From NCBI RefSeq assembly GCF_030651745.1, contig NZ_JAUSCC010000015.1, forward strand, positions 1-14,520: DNA of 14,520 nucleotides. The letters are read 5' to 3'. Shown one piece after another: positions 7,991-14,520 of this stretch. Position 1 is the stretch's first letter. Every line of letters starts with the position of its first letter. The DNA is from Methylophaga sp. (GTDB taxonomy: Bacteria > Pseudomonadota > Gammaproteobacteria > Nitrosococcales > Methylophagaceae). The notes below the pieces were generated by a model, which saw only the letters and a program-made list of their open reading frames with translations, did not search any database and was not told where the DNA came from. The translations under genes and the position numbers were made by a program.

Positions 7991-8005
7991 TGCCGATTCT
8001 TGCTA
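7991..8005 (+). promoter_or_regulatory. 15-bp mau box, copy 3 (inverted, no promoter seen)
   Basis: TGCCGATTCTTGCTA on the plus strand lies 36 bp from copy 2 and points away from mauF. At the 21-bp offset the bases are TCGGTG, not a -10 element, and no plus-strand gene follows for over 1.5 kb. It may be an auxiliary operator that pairs with copy 2. Confidence 0.7.
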
Positions 8006-8301
8006 TTCAGGAGTGTAAAAAGCAGGTCGGTGGCTTTGAAAGGTGGGGGATGAAGCTGTAAAGGTTTAGTAAACCCATTAAAAATAATAAGATAGGTGGT
8101 TCCTGTCAGATGGGGGGGGAGGGAAACCCATATTCAGCAGAGGGCTCTCTTTTAGTGTTAAGCAGGATTTCGGGAAGAAATGCCTGAAAAACTTTCCAGA
8201 GGAGATGAATTGCTGATCCACCCTCCCATATATCGAGAGAGTGGATTCAGAATGTAATCAGGCATTCAAAAGATTTTCAATCCCAGTATGAACAACTGCA
8301 A

Positions 8302-9021
8302 TTACATGGATTTGGCGATGCTGAAGATAAAACGGCTATCTGCATATTTGCTTCCATACAGATCTTTAGCATTGCTGTTTGTATTGGAGTAACTCAAGTT
8401 CAATTCAAAACCAGCAACGTCTTTCGATAATCCCACTAGGTAATCTGTTGCACTGTCAGGATTTTCTCTGCCAAAGACATCACGGTCATAGTCGTAATAA
8501 CCTAACCCCAACCCCAAATTGATGCCAGTGGGCAAGGGGTAATTTACCCCCAGGTTATAGTAAGTCCCTTTTTCTCCGCTACCATATACGTCGCCAGAGT
8601 GTGAGATACCAAGTGAAAAATAATGGTAACTCAGTGACCCATAGACTTCGTTCCAATTTCCACCATCAGTCCCCGGATAGATATAACGAAGCACGCCCAC
8701 GTCATAGGCAATGCCACTATTATCAAATTCACCTGCGTATCCTGCATATATATCGATTTCAAGATGAGCGTCATCATCGTTAATCATAAAATCGACATTT
8801 GATGCCCAGGTGCCGGCATAGAAACCACTGATGTGTGAATAATCAACACTGCCAGAAATCGCAGGCTTATTATCCGATTGAGAGTAACCGCGCCAGATGT
8901 AATCACTTGAGAGTGCTACAGAAGCGCTTGTTGAATGTTGACCATTCTCACTTTCCCAAGCTAAAACATTTTGAGATAAGAGAAGTATCGTAGTACTGAA
9001 CAAAATAATTGATTTCTTCAT
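8302..9021 (-). CDS. TorF-family putative outer-membrane porin
   Basis: The start at 9021 (MKKSIILFS) is chosen because AAGGAT lies about seven bases upstream; a longer frame from 9051 adds ten residues with no signal character. The product has 239 residues. A signal peptide covers about 1-22 (ending VLA). The mature part alternates polar and aromatic residues as beta strands do, with the family signature SSDYIWRGYSQSDNKPAISG near the start, matching the uncharacterised TIGR02001/TorF group. It ends in beta-strand-like FIFSIAKSM. Its position between the mau operon and the mau-type regulator suggests a role in uptake of amines or another substrate, but nothing in the sequence proves this. Confidence 0.8.
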   Translation of the reverse strand: MKKSIILFSTTILLLSQNVLAWESENGQHSTSASVALSSDYIWRGYSQSDNKPAISGSVDYSHISGFYAGTWASNVDFMINDDDAHLEIDIYAGYAGEFDNSGIAYDVGVLRYIYPGTDGGNWNEVYGSLSYHYFSLGISHSGDVYGSGEKGTYYNLGVNYPLPTGINLGLGLGYYDYDRDVFGRENPDSATDYLVGLSKDVAGFELNLSYSNTNSNAKDLYGSKYADSRFIFSIAKSM

Positions 9022-9387
9022 TGAAAGATCCTTAAGTTCCATGTCATTCAAATAATGTAATTTGCCTTTTTCAGACCAATTTCTTTGACTTTCTTTGTAA
9101 TAATCTGGCTGCTTAAATAGCCATGATTAATTTAAGAAGGTGGTTCGAATATACGGAGCAAAAGAAAAATCGATTAGTAAATTCTGGCAACAAGTAACTT
9201 AATAAATAGAGTTCCGTTGCTATGGAAAAGCATTTACTACTCAATAGATAAAAATGCTAATGGGAGTATGATTCAAAGAATAGTCGTGAAAATAAATGGT
9301 AATTGTCTTTTAAGTCATGGCTAAACTAGATTCCATGCAGCTTGAATAAGCCAATATGTGAGCTTGCTCAAACCATTTTGAGAGTGT

Positions 9388-9402
9388 TGCCGATTATTGC
9401 TA
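9388..9402 (+). promoter_or_regulatory. 15-bp mau box, copy 4 (regulator promoter)
   Basis: TGCCGATTATTGCTA is oriented toward the AraC-family gene and ends 21 bp before TAGAGT. It shares three further upstream bases (TGT) and one downstream base (T) with copy 3, 18-19 bp in common apart from position 9. It suggests autoregulation. Confidence 0.8.
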
Positions 9403-9423
9403 TCTATCCCCCCACTATTTGCC

Positions 9424-9429
9424 TAGAGT
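9424..9429 (+). promoter_or_regulatory. Predicted -10 element of the regulator gene
   Basis: TAGAGT stands 21 bp after mau box copy 4, the same offset as at azurin and mauF. It implies a leader of about 125 bases before the AraC-family start codon. Confidence 0.6.
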
Positions 9430-9501
9430 TGTGTCAACAGTCTGAACCAAATAAATCAAACAAGCACAAAAAATAAGGGGGGAGGACGTTTTTTTCGATA
9501 A

Positions 9502-9532
9502 GGCATATTTTAAATGCCGGACCATGATGTCC
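9502..9532 (+). other. Two tandem small hairpins in the regulator leader
   Basis: GGCAT (9502-9506) pairs with ATGCC (9514-9518). Directly after it GGAC (9519-9522) pairs with GTCC (9529-9532). No T-run follows, so these are not a terminator. They end 28 bases before the start codon and could be an mRNA structure or a protein site; no function is shown. Confidence 0.5.
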
Positions 9533-9560
9533 ACGAAAAGCAAAGCGAGGAGAGAGCAAG

Positions 9561-10571
9561 ATGAATTTTAGAGAGGCGCTTTTAAATAGCAGTCCTGCGG
9601 GCAAAGGGAAAATGCATTTGGTTGAGCGAACTTCACGGGATGTGTTGGAACAAGCTGAAGCATTGCCGTTTTGGTCACAGGATTATACCCAATTAGATAG
9701 AGGTTCCTTTACTGGATCAATTACGAGCGTAACTGGCAGAAATATGCAGATATTTCGCGAGAGTATGAACCGCGCCGTTGATCAGATTGCCAGTGCTCCA
9801 GAAGATACCTATGTCATAGGATTACCAACGATCATTGAAGGTAATGCATCTTGGGGTGGTGAACAGGTTAAACCCGACTCATTGATCACGTTGGATAAGA
9901 ATGCGGAACTTCTTTTTAGAACTTCTCATTTTTCAGAAATCACCGCGGCTGTCATTTCTGCTGAGCATCTTGAAGAATACGCCGGTCAGGTTGAAGGTAT
10001 AGACCTGCGTAAGGTCTTGGATAACGTCAATCCAGTCGAAATTATCCCTACAGATGTTGCTCATAGATTATTGGCAGCGTTGAACAGCAGTACTAACTAT
10101 ATTTCCAAAAGCGCGGGTAATCCGAATATCCAACATATCTTGCGTCATTTTGAGGACAACTTGTTGGACACTTGTCTTCAGGCCCTTCTTCATGCCAGCG
10201 ATGGTCAAGAAAGACATTACGATCAACGCATTCATCGTTACATTGTAAATCGGGTACGTGAGTTAACTTTATCCAGTGATGGTGATTGCTTAACCATAGG
10301 TGAAATTTGTATCAACTTATGCATTAGCCGGCGCACCTTAAATCACGCTTTTTCACGAGTTTTGGGAATTACACCTGTTGAATATATGCGGAATCTTCGC
10401 CTTCATCGTGTTCGATCTGAACTTCAATCTTCTCCTTATGAAACGACTATTGCTAACGTAGCTGCCAAGTGGGGCTTTTGGCATATGAGTCTGTTTTCTC
10501 GTTATTACAGGGAGCTGTTTGGGGAATGCCCAAGTGAAACGTTGCAATATTCGAAAGCATTAGCTAAATGA
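9561..10571 (+). CDS. AraC-family transcriptional regulator, EutR-like
   Basis: The protein has 336 residues. The C-terminal AraC domain holds two helix-turn-helix units: about 244-264 (LTIGEICINLCISRRTLNHAF) and about 295-325 (IANVAAKWGFWHMSLFSRYYRELFG). The end, GECPSETL, is the usual family tail. The N-terminal part, with WSQDYTQLDRGSFTG (38-52) and the pattern that follows, resembles EutR, the ethanolamine operon activator, so amine or aldehyde sensing is plausible. AGGAG lies nine bases before the ATG. The gene is preceded by mau box copy 4 and followed by tatABC after 95 bases with no terminator. I infer that it activates azu, mau and itself. LysR-type MauR is the known mau activator elsewhere, and no such gene is in this window. 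Confidence 0.88.
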   Translation: MNFREALLNSSPAGKGKMHLVERTSRDVLEQAEALPFWSQDYTQLDRGSFTGSITSVTGRNMQIFRESMNRAVDQIASAPEDTYVIGLPTIIEGNASWGGEQVKPDSLITLDKNAELLFRTSHFSEITAAVISAEHLEEYAGQVEGIDLRKVLDNVNPVEIIPTDVAHRLLAALNSSTNYISKSAGNPNIQHILRHFEDNLLDTCLQALLHASDGQERHYDQRIHRYIVNRVRELTLSSDGDCLTIGEICINLCISRRTLNHAFSRVLGITPVEYMRNLRLHRVRSELQSSPYETTIANVAAKWGFWHMSLFSRYYRELFGECPSETLQYSKALAK

Positions 10572-10666
10572 TGCGGTATTGAAAAAGTAATTCTGTAATT
10601 TTCAATTAATTTAACAAAACCTTGGTGGTTATGATTGTTGCCAAGCTAAATAAGCAGGGGTGAGAA

Positions 10667-10882
10667 ATGGGGGCATTTAGTATCTGGCAATTGATTATCG
10701 TGCTGGTAATTGTAGCTCTAGTTTTTGGAACAAAAAAATTACGTAATTTTGGAGGGGATCTTGGTGGAGCTGTTAAGGGGTTCAAGGATGCAATTAGTGA
10801 GGAAAAGCCCACTGCAAAATTAGACAGCGTCGAGATAACCCAAAACATGGATAGTAAAGTTACTCACAAAGAAAACCAATAA
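10667..10882 (+). CDS. tatA: TatA, twin-arginine translocase pore subunit
   Basis: The protein has 71 residues. One N-terminal membrane helix ([21 protein letters not shown], about 5-25) is followed by the [14 protein letters not shown] hinge and an amphipathic helix ending GFKDAI, then a charged tail. This is the standard TatA layout and length. AGGGG stands six bases before the ATG. It heads a tatABC operon. A weak TATGAT at 10630-10635 could be its own -10 element, but no terminator separates it from the regulator gene, so read-through is also possible. Confidence 0.95.
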   Translation: MGAFSIWQLIIVLVIVALVFGTKKLRNFGGDLGGAVKGFKDAISEEKPTAKLDSVEITQNMDSKVTHKENQ

Positions 10883-10906
10883 GTTAAGGAAAGGTGTATT
10901 TAACTA

Positions 10907-11296
10907 ATGTTTAATATTGCTTTCCCGGAATTACTTGTTATTGGAGTCGTGGCATTAATTGTTATCGGCCCCGATAAGCTTCCTAAAGTAGCGAGAACCG
11001 CAGGGTTACTTTTGGGGCGCATGCAGCGATTCACTACGAATATAAAGTCAGAAATTGACAGAGAACTGAAATCTGAAGATTTGATGCAATTACAAAAGGA
11101 ATTACGAAACCATGATTTAGGGTTGAATGAGGAGCTGCGTCAGGGGATGCAGCCAGTTGAATCGGTCATTCATCAAAATATACAACCGATGAAAACTGAC
11201 ACTAAACCAAAAGATGATTTTGACTCACCAAGCACACCATTAAACGATGTTAGCAATATAGATTCAGAGCCTATGAAGAGGAGTTTATCTAATTGA
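10907..11296 (+). CDS. tatB: TatB, twin-arginine translocase receptor subunit
   Basis: The protein has 129 residues. The start MFNIAFPELLVIGVVALIVIGPDKLP is the typical TatB membrane helix and GPxKLP hinge, with the glutamate of PELL in the membrane. A long amphipathic helix follows (about 28-80), then a variable acidic tail. TatB with TatC recognises twin-arginine leaders. It begins 24 bases after tatA and its stop overlaps the tatC start. Confidence 0.95.
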   Translation: MFNIAFPELLVIGVVALIVIGPDKLPKVARTAGLLLGRMQRFTTNIKSEIDRELKSEDLMQLQKELRNHDLGLNEELRQGMQPVESVIHQNIQPMKTDTKPKDDFDSPSTPLNDVSNIDSEPMKRSLSN

Positions 11297-12030
11297 CTAC
11301 ACCGAATAATCTTTTCTCCCATTTGGTTGAGATGCGTGATCGTTTATTACGTATCGTTATTGGCATATTGTTAATCAGTTTTGCTTTGTTTCCGTTCGCC
11401 AACGAAATCTATCACATTATGGCAACTCCATTGCTGAATAGCCTTCCAGCAGGAGGCCAGATGATAGCAACAGAGGTCACAACTCCATTTTTTGTTCCTA
11501 TGAAAATGGTATTGCTGGTTGCCTTTTTGTTAGCCTCTCCATATACGCTTTATCAAGTCTGGGCATTCATTGCCCCAGGACTATACAACAATGAACGCCG
11601 CTTGATTGCCCCACTGATTATTTCAAGTGTAGTTTTACTAATAAGTGGGATGGCGTTTGCCTATTTTCTAGTATTTCCGGTTGTCTTTGGATTTATTACG
11701 AGCACCGCCCCAGAGGGGGTTGCAGTAATGACCGACATTAGTAAATATTTTGATTTTGCGATTAGCTTATTCATCGCATTTGGCCTGGCTTTTGAAACAC
11801 CCGTTGTAGTGGTTTTATTAGTTAAAGCTGGGGTGGTAAGTATCGTGGCACTAAGAAATGCCAGATCCTATGTCATTGTTGGAGCGTTTGTATTGGGAGC
11901 GATAGTAACACCTCCAGATGTGATTTCTCAGTTTATGTTGGCGATACCTATGTGGTTGTTATATGAAGTAGGGATATTGGTGGCCAGTATGTCGAAAAAT
12001 AAAGTCCATATAGAGCAAAATCAATATTGA
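11293..12030 (+). CDS. tatC: TatC, twin-arginine translocase signal-binding subunit
   Basis: The protein has 245 residues with six membrane segments. The N-terminal motif LFSHLVEMRDRLLR contains the conserved glutamate that binds the twin-arginine leader. A later segment, FGLAFETPVVV, also carries the conserved family glutamate. The start codon is TTG at 11293, overlapping the tatB stop (TTGA), with GAGGAG about ten bases upstream; no ATG fits before the conserved N-terminal motif. The operon is linked to the mau genes, of which MauA and possibly MauM have twin-arginine leaders. A second, general tat operon elsewhere in the genome cannot be judged from this window. Confidence 0.95.
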   Translation: MTTPNNLFSHLVEMRDRLLRIVIGILLISFALFPFANEIYHIMATPLLNSLPAGGQMIATEVTTPFFVPMKMVLLVAFLLASPYTLYQVWAFIAPGLYNNERRLIAPLIISSVVLLISGMAFAYFLVFPVVFGFITSTAPEGVAVMTDISKYFDFAISLFIAFGLAFETPVVVVLLVKAGVVSIVALRNARSYVIVGAFVLGAIVTPPDVISQFMLAIPMWLLYEVGILVASMSKNKVHIEQNQY

Positions 12031-12184
12031 GATATGCAGGTATTATGTTGCGTATTCATCGTCCAAGCTAAATGTATTCGGCCTAAGAGAATCAACGTAA
12101 TTCTCATAGAATGGACTAAGGTTTACTTCATTTAAGTTAAGCAGAGCATGATTAGTTTTAATCATATGAATTAGGGTCAAAATT

Positions 12185-12217
12185 AAAAAAAGCCCGACAC
12201 TATAAATAGTGTCGGGC
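12185..12217 (-). terminator. Strong terminator of xoxF
   Basis: GCCCGACACTA (12192-12202) pairs perfectly with TAGTGTCGGGC (12207-12217) around the loop TAAA, an 11-pair stem. On the minus strand it is followed by seven T (12185-12191). No T-run follows on the plus strand, so it mainly serves xoxF and not tatC. It lies 28 bases after the xoxF stop. Confidence 0.92.
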
Positions 12218-12245
12218 CAAATTATGAAGCTGCTGTTAAATCAAT

Positions 12246-14018
12246 TTACAAACTAAACACACTCAATACGCCGCCCAATGATGTCCAGTTGGACAGTGAT
12301 TTGTAGGCTCCCACTGCGCCCAGACCATCACTGTCATTCTCAAGATTGTTGGTCATACCGATACCGGCCCAACCACCAATACCTGACAAGATTGAGATGT
12401 ATTGTTTACCGCCATGTTTATAGGAATTGACGTTGCCGACAATGCCTGACGCGGTTTTAAAGCGCCAAAGTTCACGACCGTTATGAGCATCAAGCGCTTT
12501 GATATAGCCTTCTAACGTGCCATAGAAAACGACATCGCCAGCAGTAACCATCGCACCTGACCAAACTGAGAATCGTTCAGGATTGGACCAGACGATTTTG
12601 CCTTCGCGAGCATCCCAGGCAATAAAGTTACCCATATTGTCTTTGGTTGCCGGATACATGTTTACTTCAGCACCAACATACGGTTGGCCGGCGATAAACT
12701 CGACTTCAAATGGTTCCAGATCCATACAGATATGGTTCGTGGGCACATAGAACAAGCCGGTACGCGGCGAGAACGCGGCAGGTTGCTGATCTTTTGCACC
12801 ATGCGCTGCAGGGCAGATACCGGTGGTTTGAGTATCTTCACCATTGGCTGCAGGTGAGTATTTAGCTACCCGATCTGGCAAACCTGTTTTCAGACTGACG
12901 CTGTTGGCCCAGTTGACACTTGGGTCGAATTTTTCAGCAACCAGCAGTTCACCTGTTCCACGATCCATGGTGTAACCAAAGCCATTTCGGTCAAAATGCA
13001 CCAGCATTTGTCGCATTTTGCCTTTGATTTTCTGGTCGACCAGAATATTTTCGTTGACGCCGTCATAGTCCCATTCATCATGCGGTGTCATCTGATAAAT
13101 CCATTTGGCTATACCGGTATCCAGATCACGAGCGAACAGCGCCATGGTCCATTTGTTGTCACCGGGACGTTGCAAAGGATTCCAGGTGGATGGGTTACCT
13201 GTACCGTAGTAATACAGATTCATATCGGGATCATAGGAGAACCAGCCCCATGTGGTGCCGCCACCGATTTTCCATTGTTCACCTTGCCAGGAGTTCAGCG
13301 AAGAATCTTTGCCGATAGGTTGCAGCATGGCTGTCGTGTTTTGCGGATCAACCATCATTTCGTCATCGGGACCGGTACTGTAGGCTTTGTAAAGTGTTTT
13401 ACCACTCATATCGTAGGCTTGAACATAGCCACGTACGCCGAATTCGCCACCTGAAATACCGACAATGATTTTGTCTTTAAACACATTGGCGTTGCCGGTA
13501 TTGGTCGCACCGGTTCTTGGATCGTCACGTTTATCAGACCAGATCACTTCACCGGTTTCGATATCCAAAGCGACTAAGGTGGTATCAGCCTGATTCAGGA
13601 AGATTTTGCCGTCGCCATAAGACAGACCACGATTGACTACGTCACAGCACATAACTGGAACGGTTTCATCGTAATTCTGTTTAGGCTCATATTTCCATTT
13701 GATGGCCCCGTCATTGTTCAAATCCAATGCGAAGACAATGTTTGGAAATGGCGTGTGCACATACATCACATCATCAATAATCAGTGAATTACCTTCATGG
13801 CCACGTAACACGCCGGTAGAGAATGACCAGGCCATTTTCAGATCTTGCACGTTGTCCAGATTGATCTCAGTCAATTGGCTATAACGTGTATTGGCATAAT
13901 CACCCGCTGACATCACCCAGGTGTCAGGGTTTTTCTGCATTTCGCGTAACTCATCTGCAACACTGTAACCAGGAAGCGTCAGGGACAGCATCAGTAAAGA
14001 TAATTTTGTTTTAGTCAT
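12246..14018 (-). CDS. xoxF: XoxF, lanthanide-dependent PQQ methanol dehydrogenase
   Basis: The protein has 590 residues, the usual length. A Sec signal covers about 1-21. The eight-bladed PQQ propeller shows tryptophan-docking strands such as [16 protein letters not shown]. The adjacent Cys124-Cys125 pair is the vicinal disulfide over PQQ. Glu192 and Asn275 are the conserved metal ligands. [11 protein letters not shown] places the catalytic Asp317 two residues before Asp319, the extra aspartate that marks lanthanide-binding XoxF; calcium-type MxaF has Ala there. The C-terminus ends GGVLSVFSL. It oxidises methanol in the periplasm. GAGGA lies about seven bases before the ATG. It stands alone, with no xoxG cytochrome or xoxJ beside it. 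Confidence 0.96.
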   Translation of the reverse strand: MTKTKLSLLMLSLTLPGYSVADELREMQKNPDTWVMSAGDYANTRYSQLTEINLDNVQDLKMAWSFSTGVLRGHEGNSLIIDDVMYVHTPFPNIVFALDLNNDGAIKWKYEPKQNYDETVPVMCCDVVNRGLSYGDGKIFLNQADTTLVALDIETGEVIWSDKRDDPRTGATNTGNANVFKDKIIVGISGGEFGVRGYVQAYDMSGKTLYKAYSTGPDDEMMVDPQNTTAMLQPIGKDSSLNSWQGEQWKIGGGTTWGWFSYDPDMNLYYYGTGNPSTWNPLQRPGDNKWTMALFARDLDTGIAKWIYQMTPHDEWDYDGVNENILVDQKIKGKMRQMLVHFDRNGFGYTMDRGTGELLVAEKFDPSVNWANSVSLKTGLPDRVAKYSPAANGEDTQTTGICPAAHGAKDQQPAAFSPRTGLFYVPTNHICMDLEPFEVEFIAGQPYVGAEVNMYPATKDNMGNFIAWDAREGKIVWSNPERFSVWSGAMVTAGDVVFYGTLEGYIKALDAHNGRELWRFKTASGIVGNVNSYKHGGKQYISILSGIGGWAGIGMTNNLENDSDGLGAVGAYKSLSNWTSLGGVLSVFSL

Positions 14019-14363
14019 GTTGTTTCCTCTATGTTAGCCGCCATAAAAAGCCATTAGTTATTAGTCATGCGTCATAGGCTTTTGAACGGTGTGAGGATAT
14101 TAGCAACGAGGAAACAGAATTAATGGCCTGTGTGTCCGAATCTTTTCTGGAGGTTTTGGAACCACAGTCAAGTTGATAGGAATCAGGTTTGGCGGTGCTG
14201 GGACGGATGTATTAGTGAGTTATTCTGAGTAGAACCTATATATAAGGTTTGGAAGAATAAAAGAGGTTGGAGCGAGGGTTGTCTGAATGACGGAGAGTTT
14301 CTAAGAAAAAACTGGATTGCGATTATTGATCTATTTAAAGCGTGGTCGGCAAATTTAAGACAT
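14019..14363. other. Upstream region of xoxF, no gene seen
   Basis: There is no coding frame of note. On the minus strand TGCTAATAT at 14097-14105 resembles an extended -10 element about 80 bases before the xoxF start, without a good -35 hexamer. No copy of the mau box is found here, so xoxF is probably controlled separately. Confidence 0.45.
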
Positions 14364-14396
14364 AAAAAAACCTCAGAAGAATTACTTGCTGAGGTT
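14364..14396 (-). terminator. Terminator after tRNA-Asn
   Basis: On the minus strand AACCTCAG pairs with CTGAGGTT (stem arms 14389-14396 and 14369-14376), followed by a T-run at 14364-14370. It begins 11 bases after the tRNA end. Confidence 0.85.
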
Positions 14397-14407
14397 CTTT
14401 AAATCAT

Positions 14408-14483
14408 TGGCTCCCCGAGCTGGACTCGAACCAGCGACCCAATGATTAACAGTCATTTGCTCTACCAACTGAGCTATCGGGGA
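14408..14483 (-). tRNA. tRNA-Asn (anticodon GTT)
   Basis: Read on the minus strand, the acceptor stem TCCCCGA pairs with TCGGGGA, the D-arm holds AGCTCAGTTGGTAGAGC, the anticodon loop CTGTTAA carries GTT, and the T-arm holds GGTTCGAGTCC. The discriminator is G and CCA is encoded (14408-14410). All arms pair well. Confidence 0.97.
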
Positions 14484-14520
14484 ACAGAAAGATGGGTATG
14501 ATAGAGACTCGAACCGGATG

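Larger units (their letters stand above)
7857..8301. other. Non-coding region between mauF and the TorF-like gene
   Basis: No reading frame of note is present; the few ATGs are followed by early stops. The left part holds the mau promoter and two inverted copies of the 15-bp box. The right part holds G-runs near 8112-8123 and a short hairpin GGTTT-AGT-AAACC at 8063-8075. An imperfect inverted repeat CCACCCTC / GAGAGTGG lies near 8219-8245. None of these hairpins has a good T-run, so the terminator of the TorF-like gene is not clear. Confidence 0.6.
9022..9560. other. Divergent intergenic region between TorF-like gene and regulator
   Basis: No gene is seen. The right part holds mau box copy 4, its -10 element and a leader with two small hairpins. 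For the leftward TorF-like gene a weak candidate promoter is TTGGTC then CATTAT about 16 bp apart, roughly 30-60 bases before its start. There is no mau box oriented toward that gene. Confidence 0.6.

Noticed and set aside
8006..8301. Possible small gene or riboswitch in the G-rich stretch before the TorF-like gene
   Set aside because: All ATG frames stop after a few codons and I could not match any known riboswitch core; only weak hairpins are present.
10621..10645. Inverted repeat CTTGG / CCAAG between regulator and tatA as a terminator
   Set aside because: The stem is only five pairs around a 15-base loop and no T-run follows.
13310..13325. TGCCGATAGGTTGCAG, resembling the mau box, inside xoxF
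   Set aside because: The two TGCY elements are 12 bp apart instead of 10, the last bases differ, and it lies in coding sequence with no promoter.
12996..13454. A 152-codon open frame on the plus strand opposite xoxF
   Set aside because: It lies wholly inside a clearly conserved dehydrogenase gene, has no ribosome site and shows no recognisable domain; it is a shadow frame.
14484..14520. Minus-strand GGTTCGAGTC near the right edge, like the T-arm of another tRNA
   Set aside because: The flanking bases do not form a five-pair T-stem and no CCA follows; the sequence is cut by the window edge, so no tRNA can be claimed.

Overview
The window looks like part of the chromosome of a methylotrophic proteobacterium. 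It carries a complete methylamine dehydrogenase (mau) cluster and a lanthanide-type methanol dehydrogenase (XoxF). The moderate AT-richness and the gene content suggest a gammaproteobacterial methylotroph such as Methylophaga. That taxonomic guess rests on gene content and base composition only.

Layout from left to right: tRNA-Cys with its terminator; azurin (azu, + strand); then, converging on azu, a nine-gene minus-strand operon read mauF-mauB-mauE-mauD-mauA-mauG-mauL-mauM-mauN (7856 down to 824). The operon lacks mauC (amicyanin) and mauJ, and azurin is positioned to act as the copper electron acceptor instead. To the right of mauF lie a 445-base non-coding stretch, a minus-strand TorF-like outer-membrane protein gene, a 539-base intergenic region, and a plus-strand AraC-family regulator with an EutR-like N-terminal part. 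A tatABC operon follows on the same strand. A monocistronic xoxF (minus strand) with its own strong terminator converges on tatC, and a tRNA-Asn with terminator closes the window.

How the parts fit: MauA (small subunit) carries the two tryptophans that become the TTQ cofactor and has a twin-arginine leader. MauB is the large subunit with a Sec-like leader. MauF, MauE and MauD serve maturation and disulfide formation, and MauG is the di-heme enzyme that completes TTQ. MauL is a cupredoxin-like protein of unknown role, and MauM/MauN are NapG/NapH-like iron-sulfur proteins. Electrons should pass from the dehydrogenase to azurin in the periplasm. The adjacent tatABC could export MauA, and possibly MauM.

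The main discovery is a perfectly conserved 15-bp box, TGCCGATT(C/A)TTGCTA, present four times. Three copies lie in front of azu, mauF and the AraC-family gene, each exactly 21 bp upstream of a -10-like hexamer (TAAAAT, TATAGT, TAGAGT). The fourth lies 36 bp from the mauF copy in inverted orientation. Inside the box TGCY recurs at a 10-bp step, one helical turn, as expected for the two helix-turn-helix units of an AraC-type protein. I infer an autoregulated methylamine regulon (azu, mau, regulator and perhaps tatABC) activated by the local AraC/EutR-like protein, instead of the LysR-type MauR known from other methylotrophs.
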